Part shown: piece by piece, positions 1 through 10,755 of the stretch | Layout of the letters: every line of letters starts with the position of its first letter | Numbering within the stretch: the stretch's first letter is position 1 | Assembly: GCF_003290125.1 (NCBI RefSeq) | Contig: NZ_QMKH01000001.1 | Span: 744,001 to 808,000, forward strand | Direction of reading: 5' to 3' | DNA length: 64,000 bases | Source: Microvirga flavescens | GTDB lineage: Bacteria; Pseudomonadota; Alphaproteobacteria; Rhizobiales; Beijerinckiaceae | Program-made: the position numbers and the translations under genes | The notes under the pieces: model-generated | What the model was told of the DNA's origin: nothing | The model's input: only the letters and a program-made list of their open reading frames with translations | The model's database searches: none

Positions 1-1
1 C

Positions 2-1849
<1,848 letters not shown>

Positions 1850-1925
1850 TGCTGACTGGGCGCGCTGACGTCGCCCAGTGCTAAGGGCCATTCGGTGCGC
1901 TTCTTTGCGAGTGCACCCACCACAG

Positions 1926-2032
1926 CCTCATCCTGAGGAGGGCCGTCAGGCCCGTCTCGAAGGACGAGGCGTCTCCAGTGCTCTCTGGATCATCCTTCGA
2001 GACGCCGCTGCCGCGGCTCCTTAGGATGAGGG
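1926..2032. repeat. Imperfect palindromic intergenic repeat
   Basis: About 107 bases between gyrB and the next gene form a large imperfect inverted repeat. The outer arms are CCTCATCCTGAGGAG and CTCCTTAGGATGAGG, and an inner pair reads CGTCTCGAAGGA and TCCTTCGAGACG. Elements with these arms are common dispersed intergenic repeats in Hyphomicrobiales (from memory). It may act as a transcriptional stop or mRNA-stabilising hairpin downstream of gyrB; that is inference. Confidence 0.75.
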
Positions 2033-2084
2033 GGCTTCAGCCCACGGGAGCGGCATGTGCCTCAACGGCGGATGCCTCGGGACC

Positions 2085-3311
2085 CTATCGCCAGACAGGT
2101 TCCTGCTGCATGTCTTCGAGCACGGGCTTTAGGGACGGTGACGGTTCGTTTCGAAACGAGAACATCGTCCTGGCCGGAAAGAAACGGTCCGCGTCCGGAA
2201 AGGATTGATGGAAAACGTTTCGAACCTGCGCTCGAACAATCTCTTCATCGATTGTGTAATGCGATTTGAGGACCCTCAAGACATAATCGAAGAAATGATG
2301 ACCAATGAACAGGTCATAGACGAGGCTGTAATGCTGCTTGATGGCCTCGTCTGTGTCGGCCGCCATTCCTCGTCCAAGGAATGGCATCTCCAGACCTGCC
2401 CGCTTTCTCGCCTCAAGATCGACCCAGACGTCGAAATCCCGATGGACCACTCTTCGAGGGATAAGATCCTGATCGACCTCGAGCAGCGTATTCTGGGCGT
2501 GCGACTCCAGAAGAATACCCCTTTCGCGCGCAGCTGCGGCCCAGCATTCCACAATGGGGGTGAAGATCTCGCGAATGACGAACGAAGCGGGTTCAACGGC
2601 CAACCGCGCAATCATCTGCACAAGCAGGGGACAAGCGTCAGGGTGCTTTAGATCGCCCGCATACAGGGCAAAGCACGGAATGAGAAACCTGTTCTCGATG
2701 AAGGGACGAGGCCTCGCCTCCCTGACCAGAAAGCCCCACGATTTCTCATCAATGCCGAACGTGATGCCGAGAGCGTCGGGAAGGTAGGCAAACTTCTCGA
2801 ACCGCAAGTTGGCAAGATCACGCGACACGGCAACGCTGTTATGGATGTTCTGTCGTCGAAGCTCTCGGTTGAAACGGGAAATTCGAACAGGGTAGTGAAG
2901 CTTGATGAAATGATCAGGGCACTCCCTTGGATGCTCCAGAGCGAGAACGGTTCTCGTCGAAGCGGTGGGAGCGACCTTGATGGGGGCCTCCCGGGGAAAT
3001 CCGCTGATTTCAGCGAGGCCTTCGATTGTCTCGTTCGCCCAAATCTCCGGATGCACGGGAAAGAGCACGCCTTGTTGCCTTACGAAATGCTCCAGAAGCC
3101 CGGGGGATGGATGGGCTTGGAAAACTGAAACGCGGTCCCGCGGAGCATTGACGGTCACAAGTTCAAAGAATGGCTCGTCACTTTCGGGACAATAGCGGGG
3201 CGCTGCCTCAGTCTGGCCTGCGAACGGGCTATACGTCTTCGCGCCCTCATCCACATATCGCTCCATGTAAAGGAGCGCTTGAGCGTTTTGGACAACGGCA
3301 GCGAGTTCCAC
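2085..3311 (-). CDS. IucA/IucC-like (NIS siderophore synthetase family) protein, short form
   Basis: The 408-residue protein resembles the central and C-terminal parts of IucA/IucC NIS synthetases, which join carboxylates to amines in siderophores. Supporting segments are a VHPEIW motif (compare the family VHPWQ), FIKLHYPVRISRFNR (compare K-l-pvRit-s-R), and LLESHAQNTLLEV followed by RDFD (compare E-HgQN and RDf). Usual members have about 580-620 residues; the N-terminal part with the GHPxHPxxK motif is absent. The GTG start at 3311 was chosen because GGAGAGG lies four bases upstream; ATG at 3266 is an alternative. No other siderophore biosynthesis gene is adjacent, so function is uncertain. 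Confidence 0.6.
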   Translation of the reverse strand: MELAAVVQNAQALLYMERYVDEGAKTYSPFAGQTEAAPRYCPESDEPFFELVTVNAPRDRVSVFQAHPSPGLLEHFVRQQGVLFPVHPEIWANETIEGLAEISGFPREAPIKVAPTASTRTVLALEHPRECPDHFIKLHYPVRISRFNRELRRQNIHNSVAVSRDLANLRFEKFAYLPDALGITFGIDEKSWGFLVREARPRPFIENRFLIPCFALYAGDLKHPDACPLLVQMIARLAVEPASFVIREIFTPIVECWAAAARERGILLESHAQNTLLEVDQDLIPRRVVHRDFDVWVDLEARKRAGLEMPFLGRGMAADTDEAIKQHYSLVYDLFIGHHFFDYVLRVLKSHYTIDEEIVRAQVRNVFHQSFPDADRFFPARTMFSFRNEPSPSLKPVLEDMQQEPVWR

Positions 3312-3517
3312 GCGACCTCTCCAATCTAATGGGACCGGGTGTATCGCACACAAACTTGAAGGGCTGCCTTCAGCAAAAAATCTGAGAGCCGTTTCCGTTT
3401 TTTGTAAGGCACGCGACCGGCATGTTTTCCGCTGATGCTGGCACGGCCTGAACAAGCGTAACCGTCGCGTCTTGTCAGGACGCATCACGAGCCGCAATCG
3501 AATCGTGGACGCGTCTT

Positions 3518-4150
3518 CTATCGCTCGGAGGCGAGAAGCTGGGATAGCGCCTGCCGGAAAGCATCGGGCTGGCCGTAAAACTGCTGGTGCGGCAGCGCGT
3601 AGAGATTGCCGTCTTGTTCGAGGATCAGGCTCGGAAAGCCGCCGAGCCCGAGCCGCGCCATGAGACCGCGCGTCTCGTCGATATGCGCGTCGACAGGCAC
3701 GGCGTGAAGCGCCTGCGTGAAAGCCGCCTCGGGCAATCCGATTCCGGCAGCGAGGGAGACAAGCACCGGCTCCTCCACGACGCGCCGCCCTTCGACATAA
3801 TGGGCAAGCTGGATAGCGCTTACCATGTCGAGCGCCCGTTCCGGCGCGAGGCGTTGTGCGGCGAGCACCGCCGCGATGGTCGGGCGGGAATGAAAAACCG
3901 TTTTGTCGTCCGGCAGCAATCCATCGAGATAGGCCTTGCCGAATTCCTGACCGCTCATGTCGGCAATGCGCGCATCCGCGTCCCGGATCATCGCGCGCTT
4001 TGCTTGCGGCAGGTGTGTCGGTTGCGCGAACAGGCCGCCGCCATGCAATTCGATTGCGAGGCCGGAGACGCTTCGCAGAACATCCACCAGAGGCTTTGCC
4101 GCATAACACCATCCGCAGAGCGGGTCGTAGAAGTAATGAACGGTCGCCAT
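3518..4150 (-). CDS. DsbA-family thioredoxin-like oxidoreductase
   Basis: A 210-residue protein with a thioredoxin fold of the DsbA/FrnE group. The redox motif CGWC occurs near residues 13-16 in YDPLCGWCYAAKPLV, and a cis-proline-type segment GGFPSLIL lies near the C terminus. There is no signal peptide, so it is probably cytoplasmic, like FrnE-type proteins. The ATG at 4150 is chosen because it sits just before the conserved first strand; the open frame continues to 4285, but that extension has no family resemblance. It is divergent from the metal ATPase gene. The substrate is unknown. Confidence 0.85.
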   Translation of the reverse strand: MATVHYFYDPLCGWCYAAKPLVDVLRSVSGLAIELHGGGLFAQPTHLPQAKRAMIRDADARIADMSGQEFGKAYLDGLLPDDKTVFHSRPTIAAVLAAQRLAPERALDMVSAIQLAHYVEGRRVVEEPVLVSLAAGIGLPEAAFTQALHAVPVDAHIDETRGLMARLGLGGFPSLILEQDGNLYALPHQQFYGQPDAFRQALSQLLASER

Positions 4151-4372
4151 GTCGTGCTTTTCCCGGGTGCTTGTTCCACTGCATTCGTAACGGGCTTGGC
4201 TGCGTCCGCAAGCATGGTGGCCCAGACTGACGCAAACTTGATTGGAGAACGCGCGGGGGGTGCCAGGGCGTGGAGATCCAGGCATGTTCCTCTAGATCCA
4301 ATGTGCTTTTCTGCGTCGTGGGAAGCCGATAGGATTCCGGTCGCATTCCGTGAGCAAAGAAAACGTTTTGAA

Positions 4373-6292
4373 ATGAACGCCGGCAATTCAAGCCCCGCAT
4401 CGACAGTCCCGCTGCCAGCCGAGGTGGAACGCCCGCGCTCCTTGCGGGATCTGCAACGCCTCGTGCGTCCGGTTCTGGTTGCGCTTCCGGCGCTGGGGCT
4501 TGTCGCCGGATTAGTCGCGCGATTTTCTGGATTCGCGAGTTGGGCGGGCCCGATCTGGGCGCTGGCGACGGTTCCGGTTCTGGCTGTTTTGCTGATCGAG
4601 ATCATCGCCAGTCTGCGCCGGGGCGATGTGGGGCTCGACATCGTCGCCGCACTCTCGATGTCCGGCGCGCTGATCTTTCAGGAATATCTCGCCGCCGTCG
4701 TCGTCGCACTGATGTACGCGGGCGGGCAATATCTCGAGGCCTATGCGGAGCGTCGCGCGCGCCGTGAGATGACCGCGCTTCTCTCCCGCGTGCCGCGCAC
4801 AGCCATGCGCTATCGGGATGGAAAGCTCGAAGAGGTGGCGCTCGATGAGATCGCTCCCGGCGACCGCATTCTCGTGCGGCGCGGCGATATCGTGCCGGTC
4901 GACGGCACAGTTTCGAAAGGTGTCGCCGTGCTCGACCAATCGGCGCTGACCGGCGAATCCATTCCCGTGCAGCAGATCGTTGGCGAAGCGGTGATGAGCG
5001 GCTCGACCAATGCGGGGGACGCCTTCGATCTCGCCACCACCCATCGCGCCGCCGAGAGTACCTATGCGGGCATCATCCGTCTCGTGGAGGAGGCTGAGCG
5101 CGTGAAGGCGCCGATGTCGCGCCTCGCCGACCGTTTCGCGATGGTCTTTCTCGTCGTCACCATCGTGCTCTCGGGCGGCGCGTGGCTCTGGACCGGCGAT
5201 CCGATCCGCGCGCTCGCGGTGCTCGTCATCGCGACGCCGTGCCCGCTCATTCTCGCCGTTCCGGTGGCGATCATCTCCGGCATTTCGCGCGCGGCGAAGG
5301 CGGGCATTCTCATCAAGGGCGGCAAGGCGCTCGAAACCCTCGCCCGCATCCGTGCCCTCGTTATCGACAAGACCGGAACGCTCACCCACGGCGAAGCCCG
5401 CGTCGTGGCGATCCATGCCGAGAGCGGCCTGTCGCAGGACGATCTGCTGCGCCTCACCGCCTCCCTCGATCAGGCGTCGAAGCATGTGATCGCCCGCGCT
5501 ATCGTGCTGGAAGCACAAAAGCGCAATCTCACCCTGGCATTGCCAACTTCCGTCGTGGAGACGCCCGGTGAAGGCGTCGAGGGTGAGGTGGACGGCAAGC
5601 GCGTCGTGCTGGGCGGACGAAAATTCGTTGCGAGCCGCGTGCCGGATGCTCAGCGCGCGCTGAGCGCAAGACCAAAATCCATCGGTGCCGTCACGGTCGC
5701 CGTCTCTATCGACGACAAGTTCGCGGGCACGCTTGTTCTGGCGGATGAATTGCGCGCGGGAACCGCGCATCTTCTTTGCGATCTGCGCGAGCAGGGTATC
5801 GAGCGCATCGTGCTCGCCACCGGCGACCGGCGGGACGTGGCGGAAGCTGTGACCGCGGGCCTGCCCTTCGATGCCATTCACGCGGAACTCACGCCGGACG
5901 CCAAAATCGCCGTCGTTACCGACGAGCGGGAAAACGGTCCGGTGATGATGATCGGCGACGGCGTGAACGACGCGCCGGCGCTTGCCGCCGCCGATCTCGG
6001 CGTCGCAATGGGCGCACGGGGTGCCGCGGCCTCCGCGCAGGCCGCCGACGTGGTGCTCCTCGTCGATCGCCTCGACCGCGTGCACACCGCAATCCAGATC
6101 GCCCGCCGTGCCCGCCGCATCGCGCTCGAGAGCGTTTATGTCGGCATCGGGCTGTCCTTCATCGGCATGGTCGCGGCAGCCTTCGGGTTTCTCCAGCCGG
6201 TCCAAGGCGCGCTGATTCAGGAGGCCATCGACGTCGCCGTGATCCTCAACGCGTTGCGGGCGCTTCGGGGCGGGACGAAGATCAGTAACTAA
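4373..6292 (+). CDS. Heavy-metal-translocating P1B-type ATPase with TPC motif
   Basis: A 639-residue P-type ATPase for export or import of transition metals across the inner membrane. Visible elements are several membrane helices, the actuator TGES (in LDQSALTGESIP), the membrane metal motif TPC at 288-290 in place of CPC, the phosphorylation site DKTGTLT at 332 and the hinge GDGVNDAP at 528. No N-terminal CxxC metal-binding domain is present. The usual SEHP-type motif reads SKHVIA at 369-374, so its proline is replaced by valine. TPC is described for the P1B-5 (Ni/Fe-type) subgroup; that assignment is inference. ATG 4373 is used because upstream sequence overlaps the divergent DsbA-like gene. 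Confidence 0.9.
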   Translation: MNAGNSSPASTVPLPAEVERPRSLRDLQRLVRPVLVALPALGLVAGLVARFSGFASWAGPIWALATVPVLAVLLIEIIASLRRGDVGLDIVAALSMSGALIFQEYLAAVVVALMYAGGQYLEAYAERRARREMTALLSRVPRTAMRYRDGKLEEVALDEIAPGDRILVRRGDIVPVDGTVSKGVAVLDQSALTGESIPVQQIVGEAVMSGSTNAGDAFDLATTHRAAESTYAGIIRLVEEAERVKAPMSRLADRFAMVFLVVTIVLSGGAWLWTGDPIRALAVLVIATPCPLILAVPVAIISGISRAAKAGILIKGGKALETLARIRALVIDKTGTLTHGEARVVAIHAESGLSQDDLLRLTASLDQASKHVIARAIVLEAQKRNLTLALPTSVVETPGEGVEGEVDGKRVVLGGRKFVASRVPDAQRALSARPKSIGAVTVAVSIDDKFAGTLVLADELRAGTAHLLCDLREQGIERIVLATGDRRDVAEAVTAGLPFDAIHAELTPDAKIAVVTDERENGPVMMIGDGVNDAPALAAADLGVAMGARGAAASAQAADVVLLVDRLDRVHTAIQIARRARRIALESVYVGIGLSFIGMVAAAFGFLQPVQGALIQEAIDVAVILNALRALRGGTKISN

Positions 6293-6359
6293 ATTCCAGG
6301 TTCGCTGGCGTCAGGCGGAAGGACCGGTTATGGCTCTCGCCAATTGAAAGGGGGCCGTG

Positions 6360-7259
6360 ATGGCATATGGAATTGGCGTTCTGGGACTTGGCGTGATCGG
6401 CCGTAGGCTGATCGAAGGGTTCAGGGCCAATCCGCATTTTCATGTGGTTGCCGGATACGATCCCTCGGATGTCGCGGTCGATGTCGTGCGCGCGCCGAGC
6501 GTGGAAGCCTTGATCGACAATCCCGAAATCGCCTGCATCTACATCGCGACGCCGCCCGCGACCCATGAGGAACTCGTGCGCGCCGTGGCATTGGCGGGAA
6601 AGGCGGTCTTTTGCGAAAAGCCCCTTGCCGTCGCGCCCGTTTCCGCGCGTGCCTGCGTGGAAGCAGTGCGCGCGGCGGGCGTTTCTTCCGCCGTCAACTT
6701 CCCCTTCGCGACGGCACCTGCCGCAGTGCGACTGAAGGAACTCGTCGAAACGGGCGCCTTGGGCGAAAACCTCTCCGCGCGCCTGACGCTGCGCTTCAAA
6801 ACCTGGCCGCGCGGCTGGCAGTACGGCGCGGTGGGATGGCTCGCGGGCGCACAGCAGGGCGGCTTCACTCGCGAGGTCGTTTCGCACTTCGTGTTTCTGG
6901 CCTTGCGCCTGTTCGGTCCGGGGGCGGTGGTTGAAAAAAGCGTCGAGCGCGGCTCGCAGGGCACCGAGACGCGCCTTGTCGCGACGCTACGTTTTGCGCG
7001 GGCTACTCTCACCATCGATGCTGCTGTGGAAGGTGAGATCGACGATTTCAATCGCTTCGAGGTGACAGGCTCGAAGGGCTCGGCGGTGATGAGCGACTGG
7101 TATCGCTTGCGTCATGAGAGTGGCGACATTGAGCCTGCGCGTGCCGATGGCGGCCAGATTGAGGAACTTGCAAAGCTTCTCGGCAGCGGCGCGAGCCGTC
7201 TCGCCACGCTGGAAGAAGCGGCTGCTGTGGTCGACCTGATCGAAGGTCTTTTGACGTAA
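6360..7259 (+). CDS. Gfo/Idh/MocA family NAD(P)-dependent oxidoreductase
   Basis: About 300 residues. The N-terminal Rossmann fold carries GLGVIG near residues 9-14, and the family EKP motif (FCEKPLAV) is at 86-88. The C-terminal half is the alpha/beta substrate-binding domain typical of the family. These enzymes oxidise or reduce sugars, inositols or similar polyols; the substrate cannot be told here. GTG 6357 and ATG 6360 are both possible; the ATG gives better spacing from the AAAGGGGG ribosome site. A strong hairpin follows the stop. Confidence 0.88.
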   Translation: MAYGIGVLGLGVIGRRLIEGFRANPHFHVVAGYDPSDVAVDVVRAPSVEALIDNPEIACIYIATPPATHEELVRAVALAGKAVFCEKPLAVAPVSARACVEAVRAAGVSSAVNFPFATAPAAVRLKELVETGALGENLSARLTLRFKTWPRGWQYGAVGWLAGAQQGGFTREVVSHFVFLALRLFGPGAVVEKSVERGSQGTETRLVATLRFARATLTIDAAVEGEIDDFNRFEVTGSKGSAVMSDWYRLRHESGDIEPARADGGQIEELAKLLGSGASRLATLEEAAAVVDLIEGLLT

Positions 7260-7265
7260 AGCGTG

Positions 7266-7293
7266 CACTCTCCCCCGCTGGCGGGGGAGAGTG
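7266..7293. terminator. Strong hairpin between convergent genes
   Basis: CACTCTCCCCCGC and GCGGGGGAGAGTG form a perfect inverted repeat seven bases after the dehydrogenase stop and just before the convergent dioxygenase stop. There is no long T-run, but the position suggests a bidirectional terminator. Confidence 0.65.
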
Positions 7294-7305
7294 GCTTTGA
7301 TCGCA

Positions 7306-8244
7306 TTACAGCGGCTTCAGACCCGCTTCGATTTCCTTGCGGCGTCCTTCGAGGAAGGGCGGCAGGGAGAGGCTTTCGCCCAAGGTGGCCATCGGCTCAT
7401 CGGTGGCAAAGCCTGGTCCGTCCGTGGCGATCTCGAACAGGATGCCGTTCGGCTCACGGAAGTAGAGGCTCTTGAAGTAGAACCGGTCTATGGGTCCGCT
7501 CGACGGCGCGCGGATCGCCTGCAGGCGATCCGCGCATTCGCGGTAAGTCTTCTCGTTCGGCGTGCGGAAGGCGACATGGTGCGCGCCGCCCGCGCCCGGC
7601 TGCGCGAAAGGAAGCTTCGGCTCGACCGCGACGTGAAGCTCGGCGGAAGGCCCGCCCTCGCCCATCGCGAACACATGCACGGAGCGGTCCTTCTCCGCAA
7701 ATTCCCGCTCATGGCGCATGTCCATGCCCTGCGTCAGTACGAGCGCGGTGCGCTCCAGCTTCGGCACGCTGATGGTGATCGGCCCGAGGCCCCGGATCTG
7801 ATGCTCGATGGGTACGGAGCTTTTTGCCCAGGTCACGCCGTCGCCGAGGCCGCCATCGTCCACGAGGGCGAGGCGCTGGCCTTCCGGGTCCTCGAAGGCG
7901 AGCCATAAACGTCCGTCGCGCTCGACAATGCCCTCATGGGCGATCTTCAGGGCGTCGAAGCGCTCCTTCCACCATTGCAGGGTCTTTTCGCCGGTGACGC
8001 GAAGCGCCGTCTGCACGATGCTGTGCGTGCCGCGCTTCTCGCGGCCGACAGGCCAGTCGAAGAAGGTCACGTCGCTGCCGGGTGAGGCTGCGCCGTCGCC
8101 GTAGAACAGGTGATAGGCGCTCACATCGTCCTGATTAACGGTCTTCTTCACGAGGCGCATGCCGAGCGCCTGCGTGTAGAAAGCGTGGTTGCCCGGCGCA
8201 TCCGCCGTGACGGCGGTGAGGTGGTGAATTCCGGTGAGTTGCAT
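7306..8244 (-). CDS. Ring-cleaving dioxygenase of the VOC/glyoxalase superfamily (MhqO/LinE-like)
   Basis: A 312-residue protein with two tandem vicinal-oxygen-chelate modules. The first begins [15 protein letters not shown] with a candidate iron-ligand histidine, the second has [11 protein letters not shown], and the C terminus has [16 protein letters not shown] with the usual glutamate ligand. Length and layout match the MhqO/PcpA-like ring-cleaving dioxygenases that open hydroquinone-type rings. ATG 8244 is selected because GGAG precedes it by six bases; an in-frame ATG at 8256 is possible. It is divergent from another VOC gene at 8460. Confidence 0.88.
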   Translation of the reverse strand: MQLTGIHHLTAVTADAPGNHAFYTQALGMRLVKKTVNQDDVSAYHLFYGDGAASPGSDVTFFDWPVGREKRGTHSIVQTALRVTGEKTLQWWKERFDALKIAHEGIVERDGRLWLAFEDPEGQRLALVDDGGLGDGVTWAKSSVPIEHQIRGLGPITISVPKLERTALVLTQGMDMRHEREFAEKDRSVHVFAMGEGGPSAELHVAVEPKLPFAQPGAGGAHHVAFRTPNEKTYRECADRLQAIRAPSSGPIDRFYFKSLYFREPNGILFEIATDGPGFATDEPMATLGESLSLPPFLEGRRKEIEAGLKPL

Positions 8245-8459
8245 GATGGTCTCCATCAATCGGTTGTTGTCCGGAAGATAGGATTGCGATGGCGCAAGCG
8301 CGACACCCGATATTGCCGAACTTGTCTTGCGAAAACGCAATAATCCCGACCTGAAGGAAATCCCGCCGAAGAGGAAACCATTCTGCGAAAGGATCATTGA
8401 GGTTAGGGCGCGACCGAACGCCTGCCTTCCCCGCCGTTCGCGCTCCAGGGAGGAACGAT

Positions 8460-8837
8460 ATGCTGAAAGACAGGGATGCAATCGCCAACCTCGCGGTAAA
8501 GGATCTGGCGAGGGCGAAAAAGTTCTACGAGGACACGCTCGGCCTCGTGCAGGTCGATGCTGAGGACGAGGAATTGATCGTCTTCAAGAGCGGCAACACC
8601 ACAATCAATGTTTATCGCTCGCAATATGCCGGAACCAATCAGGCCACGGCTGTCACCTGGATGGTCGGCGACGATGTGGAAGGTGTCGTGCGGGCGCTCA
8701 AGGCCAAGGGCGTGGCCTTCGAGCACTATGACATGCCTGACATGACGCTGGAGGGCGACCTCCATGTGGCCGGCGATCTGAAGGTGGCGTGGTTCAAGGA
8801 CCCGGATGGCAACATCCTCAACATCGTCAATCGATAA
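8460..8837 (+). CDS. VOC family (glyoxalase/bleomycin resistance-like) protein
   Basis: A 125-residue single-module VOC protein. It starts with [20 protein letters not shown] and ends with [15 protein letters not shown], the typical first and last strands of the fold. Such proteins include glyoxalases, lyases and drug-binding proteins, so no specific reaction can be given. The ATG at 8460 is preceded by GGGAGGAA at good distance. The 3' end of the gene forms one arm of a long hairpin (8817-8860). Confidence 0.85.
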   Translation: MLKDRDAIANLAVKDLARAKKFYEDTLGLVQVDAEDEELIVFKSGNTTINVYRSQYAGTNQATAVTWMVGDDVEGVVRALKAKGVAFEHYDMPDMTLEGDLHVAGDLKVAWFKDPDGNILNIVNR

Positions 8838-8860
8838 GGGAGTCGGTTGACGATGTTGAG
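8817..8860. terminator. Long hairpin spanning the stop codon of the VOC gene
   Basis: CTCAACATCGTCAATCG and CGGTTGACGATGTTGAG pair over 17 positions with one G-T wobble and a 10-base loop that contains the TAA stop. No T-run follows. It may end transcription towards the convergent amidohydrolase gene. Confidence 0.55.
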
Positions 8861-8904
8861 AAATGTCGACCGCCGATTCCGCGCATCGGCCGGCGAAGTC
8901 GTCG

Positions 8905-10338
8905 TCAGGCCGCCTTCGCGTTGAGATGCTCCGGCGTCACCTCCGGCGGGATCGGGCAGACATAGGCCCTGCCGCCGGTGCGCTCCTTCAGTTCCGCCTT
9001 GGCGCGAGCGAGGAGGTCTGGGCTGCGCAGCACGTCGGCAGCGGTGACGGCCATCGTCTTGGCGGCGAGAACCAGGCCCTTGTGCGCGGCGGGCAACTTG
9101 CCCTGCGCTACGAGCTGCCAGGTGTGGAACGGGGTGCCGATGGCAAAGCATGCCGTATGGCATTGCGCGGTCGGCACGATCCAGCTCACGTCGCCCACAT
9201 CGGTGGAGCCCATCAATACGCCCTCGGTCTCCGGCATCGGCAGAAGGCCGTCGTGCAGCGCCTCGATCTTCAGCGCCACATGCGGCTTCACGCTCTCGAT
9301 CAGGTCCGCCTCCGTCAGCGCGTCCTTCTGAAGCTTGCGCGCGAAGGCGTGATCGCTCTCGTCGAAGCCGGGCGGGCCGAGGCGCTTCATGTTCTCGTAC
9401 ATCGCCTCCTGCAACGCCTTGTTGGGAAGCACGTTGAACGTCGCGTCGGTGATCTGCACATCGACGCTCGTCTCGCTCATCAGCGCCGCGCCTTCCGCGA
9501 TTTTCTTCACGCGTTCGAAGAGATTCTGCGCATCGGGATAAAGCGGCGAGCGCACGAGATAGAGCACCTCCGCATAGGCCTGCACCACATTGGGCGCGAT
9601 GCCGCCGGTGTTGGTGGTGGCGTAGTGCACGCGCGCGTCGGAGGGCATGTGCTCGCGCATGTAGTTGACGCCGATATTCATCAGTTCCACCGCATCGAGC
9701 GCGCTGCGCCCGAGATGCGGAGACGCCGCCGCATGCGCAGCGCGGCCCTTGAAACGGAAGTAAGCCTGCACCGTCGCCAGCGAACTCATGGTCGAGACTT
9801 CGTTGATGACGTTCGGGTGCCAGCAGAACGCGGCGTCGATGTCATCGAACGCGCCCGCGCGCGCCATGAAGGTCTTGCCCGAGCCGCTTTCCTCCGCCGG
9901 GCAGCCGTAATAGCGCACGGTGCCGGCGATGCCTTCCGATTCGAGCGCGCTCTTCAACGCCGCCGCTGCGAGCGCGGAGGCCGAGCCCAGAAGATTATGG
10001 CCGCAGCCGTGGCCGGGGGTTCCGGCCTTCGTCGGCGCGTGTTGCGTCAGGCCCGATTCCTGCGCGAGGTCGGGCAGCGCGTCATACTCGCCCAGGATGC
10101 CGATGACAGGTCCGCCCTGTCCTGCCTCCGCGATGAAGGCCGTCGCCATGCCACCCACGTTGCGCGTGATGCGAAAACCCTCGGCTTCGAGAATTGCGAT
10201 CTGCTCTTCCACCGAGCGATGCTCGCCGAAAGCCAGTTCCGGCGTACCCCAGATCCGATCGCTCATGGCGCAATATTCCGCGCGCCGCTCATCGACGCGG
10301 CGTGCGATTTCATCGAGGCTCAAGCGATCGTTCAGCAT
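8905..10338 (-). CDS. M20 family amidohydrolase (AbgB-like)
   Basis: A 477-residue M20D-type metallo-amidohydrolase. Visible motifs are GILGEYDALPD, then HGCGHNLLGSA with metal-ligand histidines, PAEESGSGKTFMARAG with the catalytic glutamates, and a dimerisation domain with RAAHAAASPHLGRSALDAV. Closest in feel are AbgB-like p-aminobenzoyl-glutamate hydrolase subunits and related N-acyl amidases; the true substrate is unknown. No AbgA or AbgT partner is nearby. The ATG at 10338 gives the normal start of the family (LNDRLSLDEIARRVDE). Confidence 0.88.
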   Translation of the reverse strand: MLNDRLSLDEIARRVDERRAEYCAMSDRIWGTPELAFGEHRSVEEQIAILEAEGFRITRNVGGMATAFIAEAGQGGPVIGILGEYDALPDLAQESGLTQHAPTKAGTPGHGCGHNLLGSASALAAAALKSALESEGIAGTVRYYGCPAEESGSGKTFMARAGAFDDIDAAFCWHPNVINEVSTMSSLATVQAYFRFKGRAAHAAASPHLGRSALDAVELMNIGVNYMREHMPSDARVHYATTNTGGIAPNVVQAYAEVLYLVRSPLYPDAQNLFERVKKIAEGAALMSETSVDVQITDATFNVLPNKALQEAMYENMKRLGPPGFDESDHAFARKLQKDALTEADLIESVKPHVALKIEALHDGLLPMPETEGVLMGSTDVGDVSWIVPTAQCHTACFAIGTPFHTWQLVAQGKLPAAHKGLVLAAKTMAVTAADVLRSPDLLARAKAELKERTGGRAYVCPIPPEVTPEHLNAKAA

Positions 10339-10407
10339 TTTTGAAGTCTCTCCCTATGGTTGTTGGGCGAACCTTATCGTGTCGGAGACGGTTGCGGAAG
10401 AACCCCT

Positions 10408-10653
10408 TCACTCGCGGCGGATCAAACTGAATCCGAGCGCTTCCTGCCAGTAGCGCTGGTGGGAATCCGGGATCATGGCAGGGTCGTCGCCGACAAGCCC
10501 GATGTCGCGAAGCTGGCTTTCGCTCAAATCGGAGACGGCTAGCTGTGTGCGCCGGATCGCCCGGGCGCGGCGCAGCCACTGCCATGCGTTTCGCAGGAAG
10601 GCTGGCGAAGACGTTTTGGAAACGACGAGAGTTTCAGTCGATGAGACATGCAT
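10408..10653 (-). CDS. DUF1127 domain small protein
   Basis: An 81-residue basic protein. The C-terminal half has the DUF1127 signature: WQWLRRARAIRRTQLAVSDL, then LSESQLRDIGL. DUF1127 proteins are short, often stress- or phosphate-responsive, and some bind RNA in alphaproteobacteria. The family LxxLSDxxLxDIGL core is intact. It is a single gene between two longer genes on the same strand, about 70 bases from the amidohydrolase start. Confidence 0.8.
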   Translation of the reverse strand: MHVSSTETLVVSKTSSPAFLRNAWQWLRRARAIRRTQLAVSDLSESQLRDIGLVGDDPAMIPDSHQRYWQEALGFSLIRRE

Positions 10654-10755
10654 GGTTCATGGTCCTTTGCTCGGACTGAACCATCGTTCGAAAAGGAGCG
10701 TTCGTCTCGCGTGATCCCTTCGTTCGCGGCCGAAGCGTTTGAAGGCGCCTGGCGG

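Noticed and set aside
3312..4400. N-terminal extension of the IucA/IucC-like gene as one 771-residue protein
   Set aside because: The extension runs antisense or out of frame through the DsbA-like gene, and a good ribosome site marks a start at 3311.
4511..6205. Long minus-strand open frame of 564 residues
   Set aside because: Antisense to the P1B ATPase, with His/Arg/Asp-rich low-quality sequence typical of GC-rich shadow frames.
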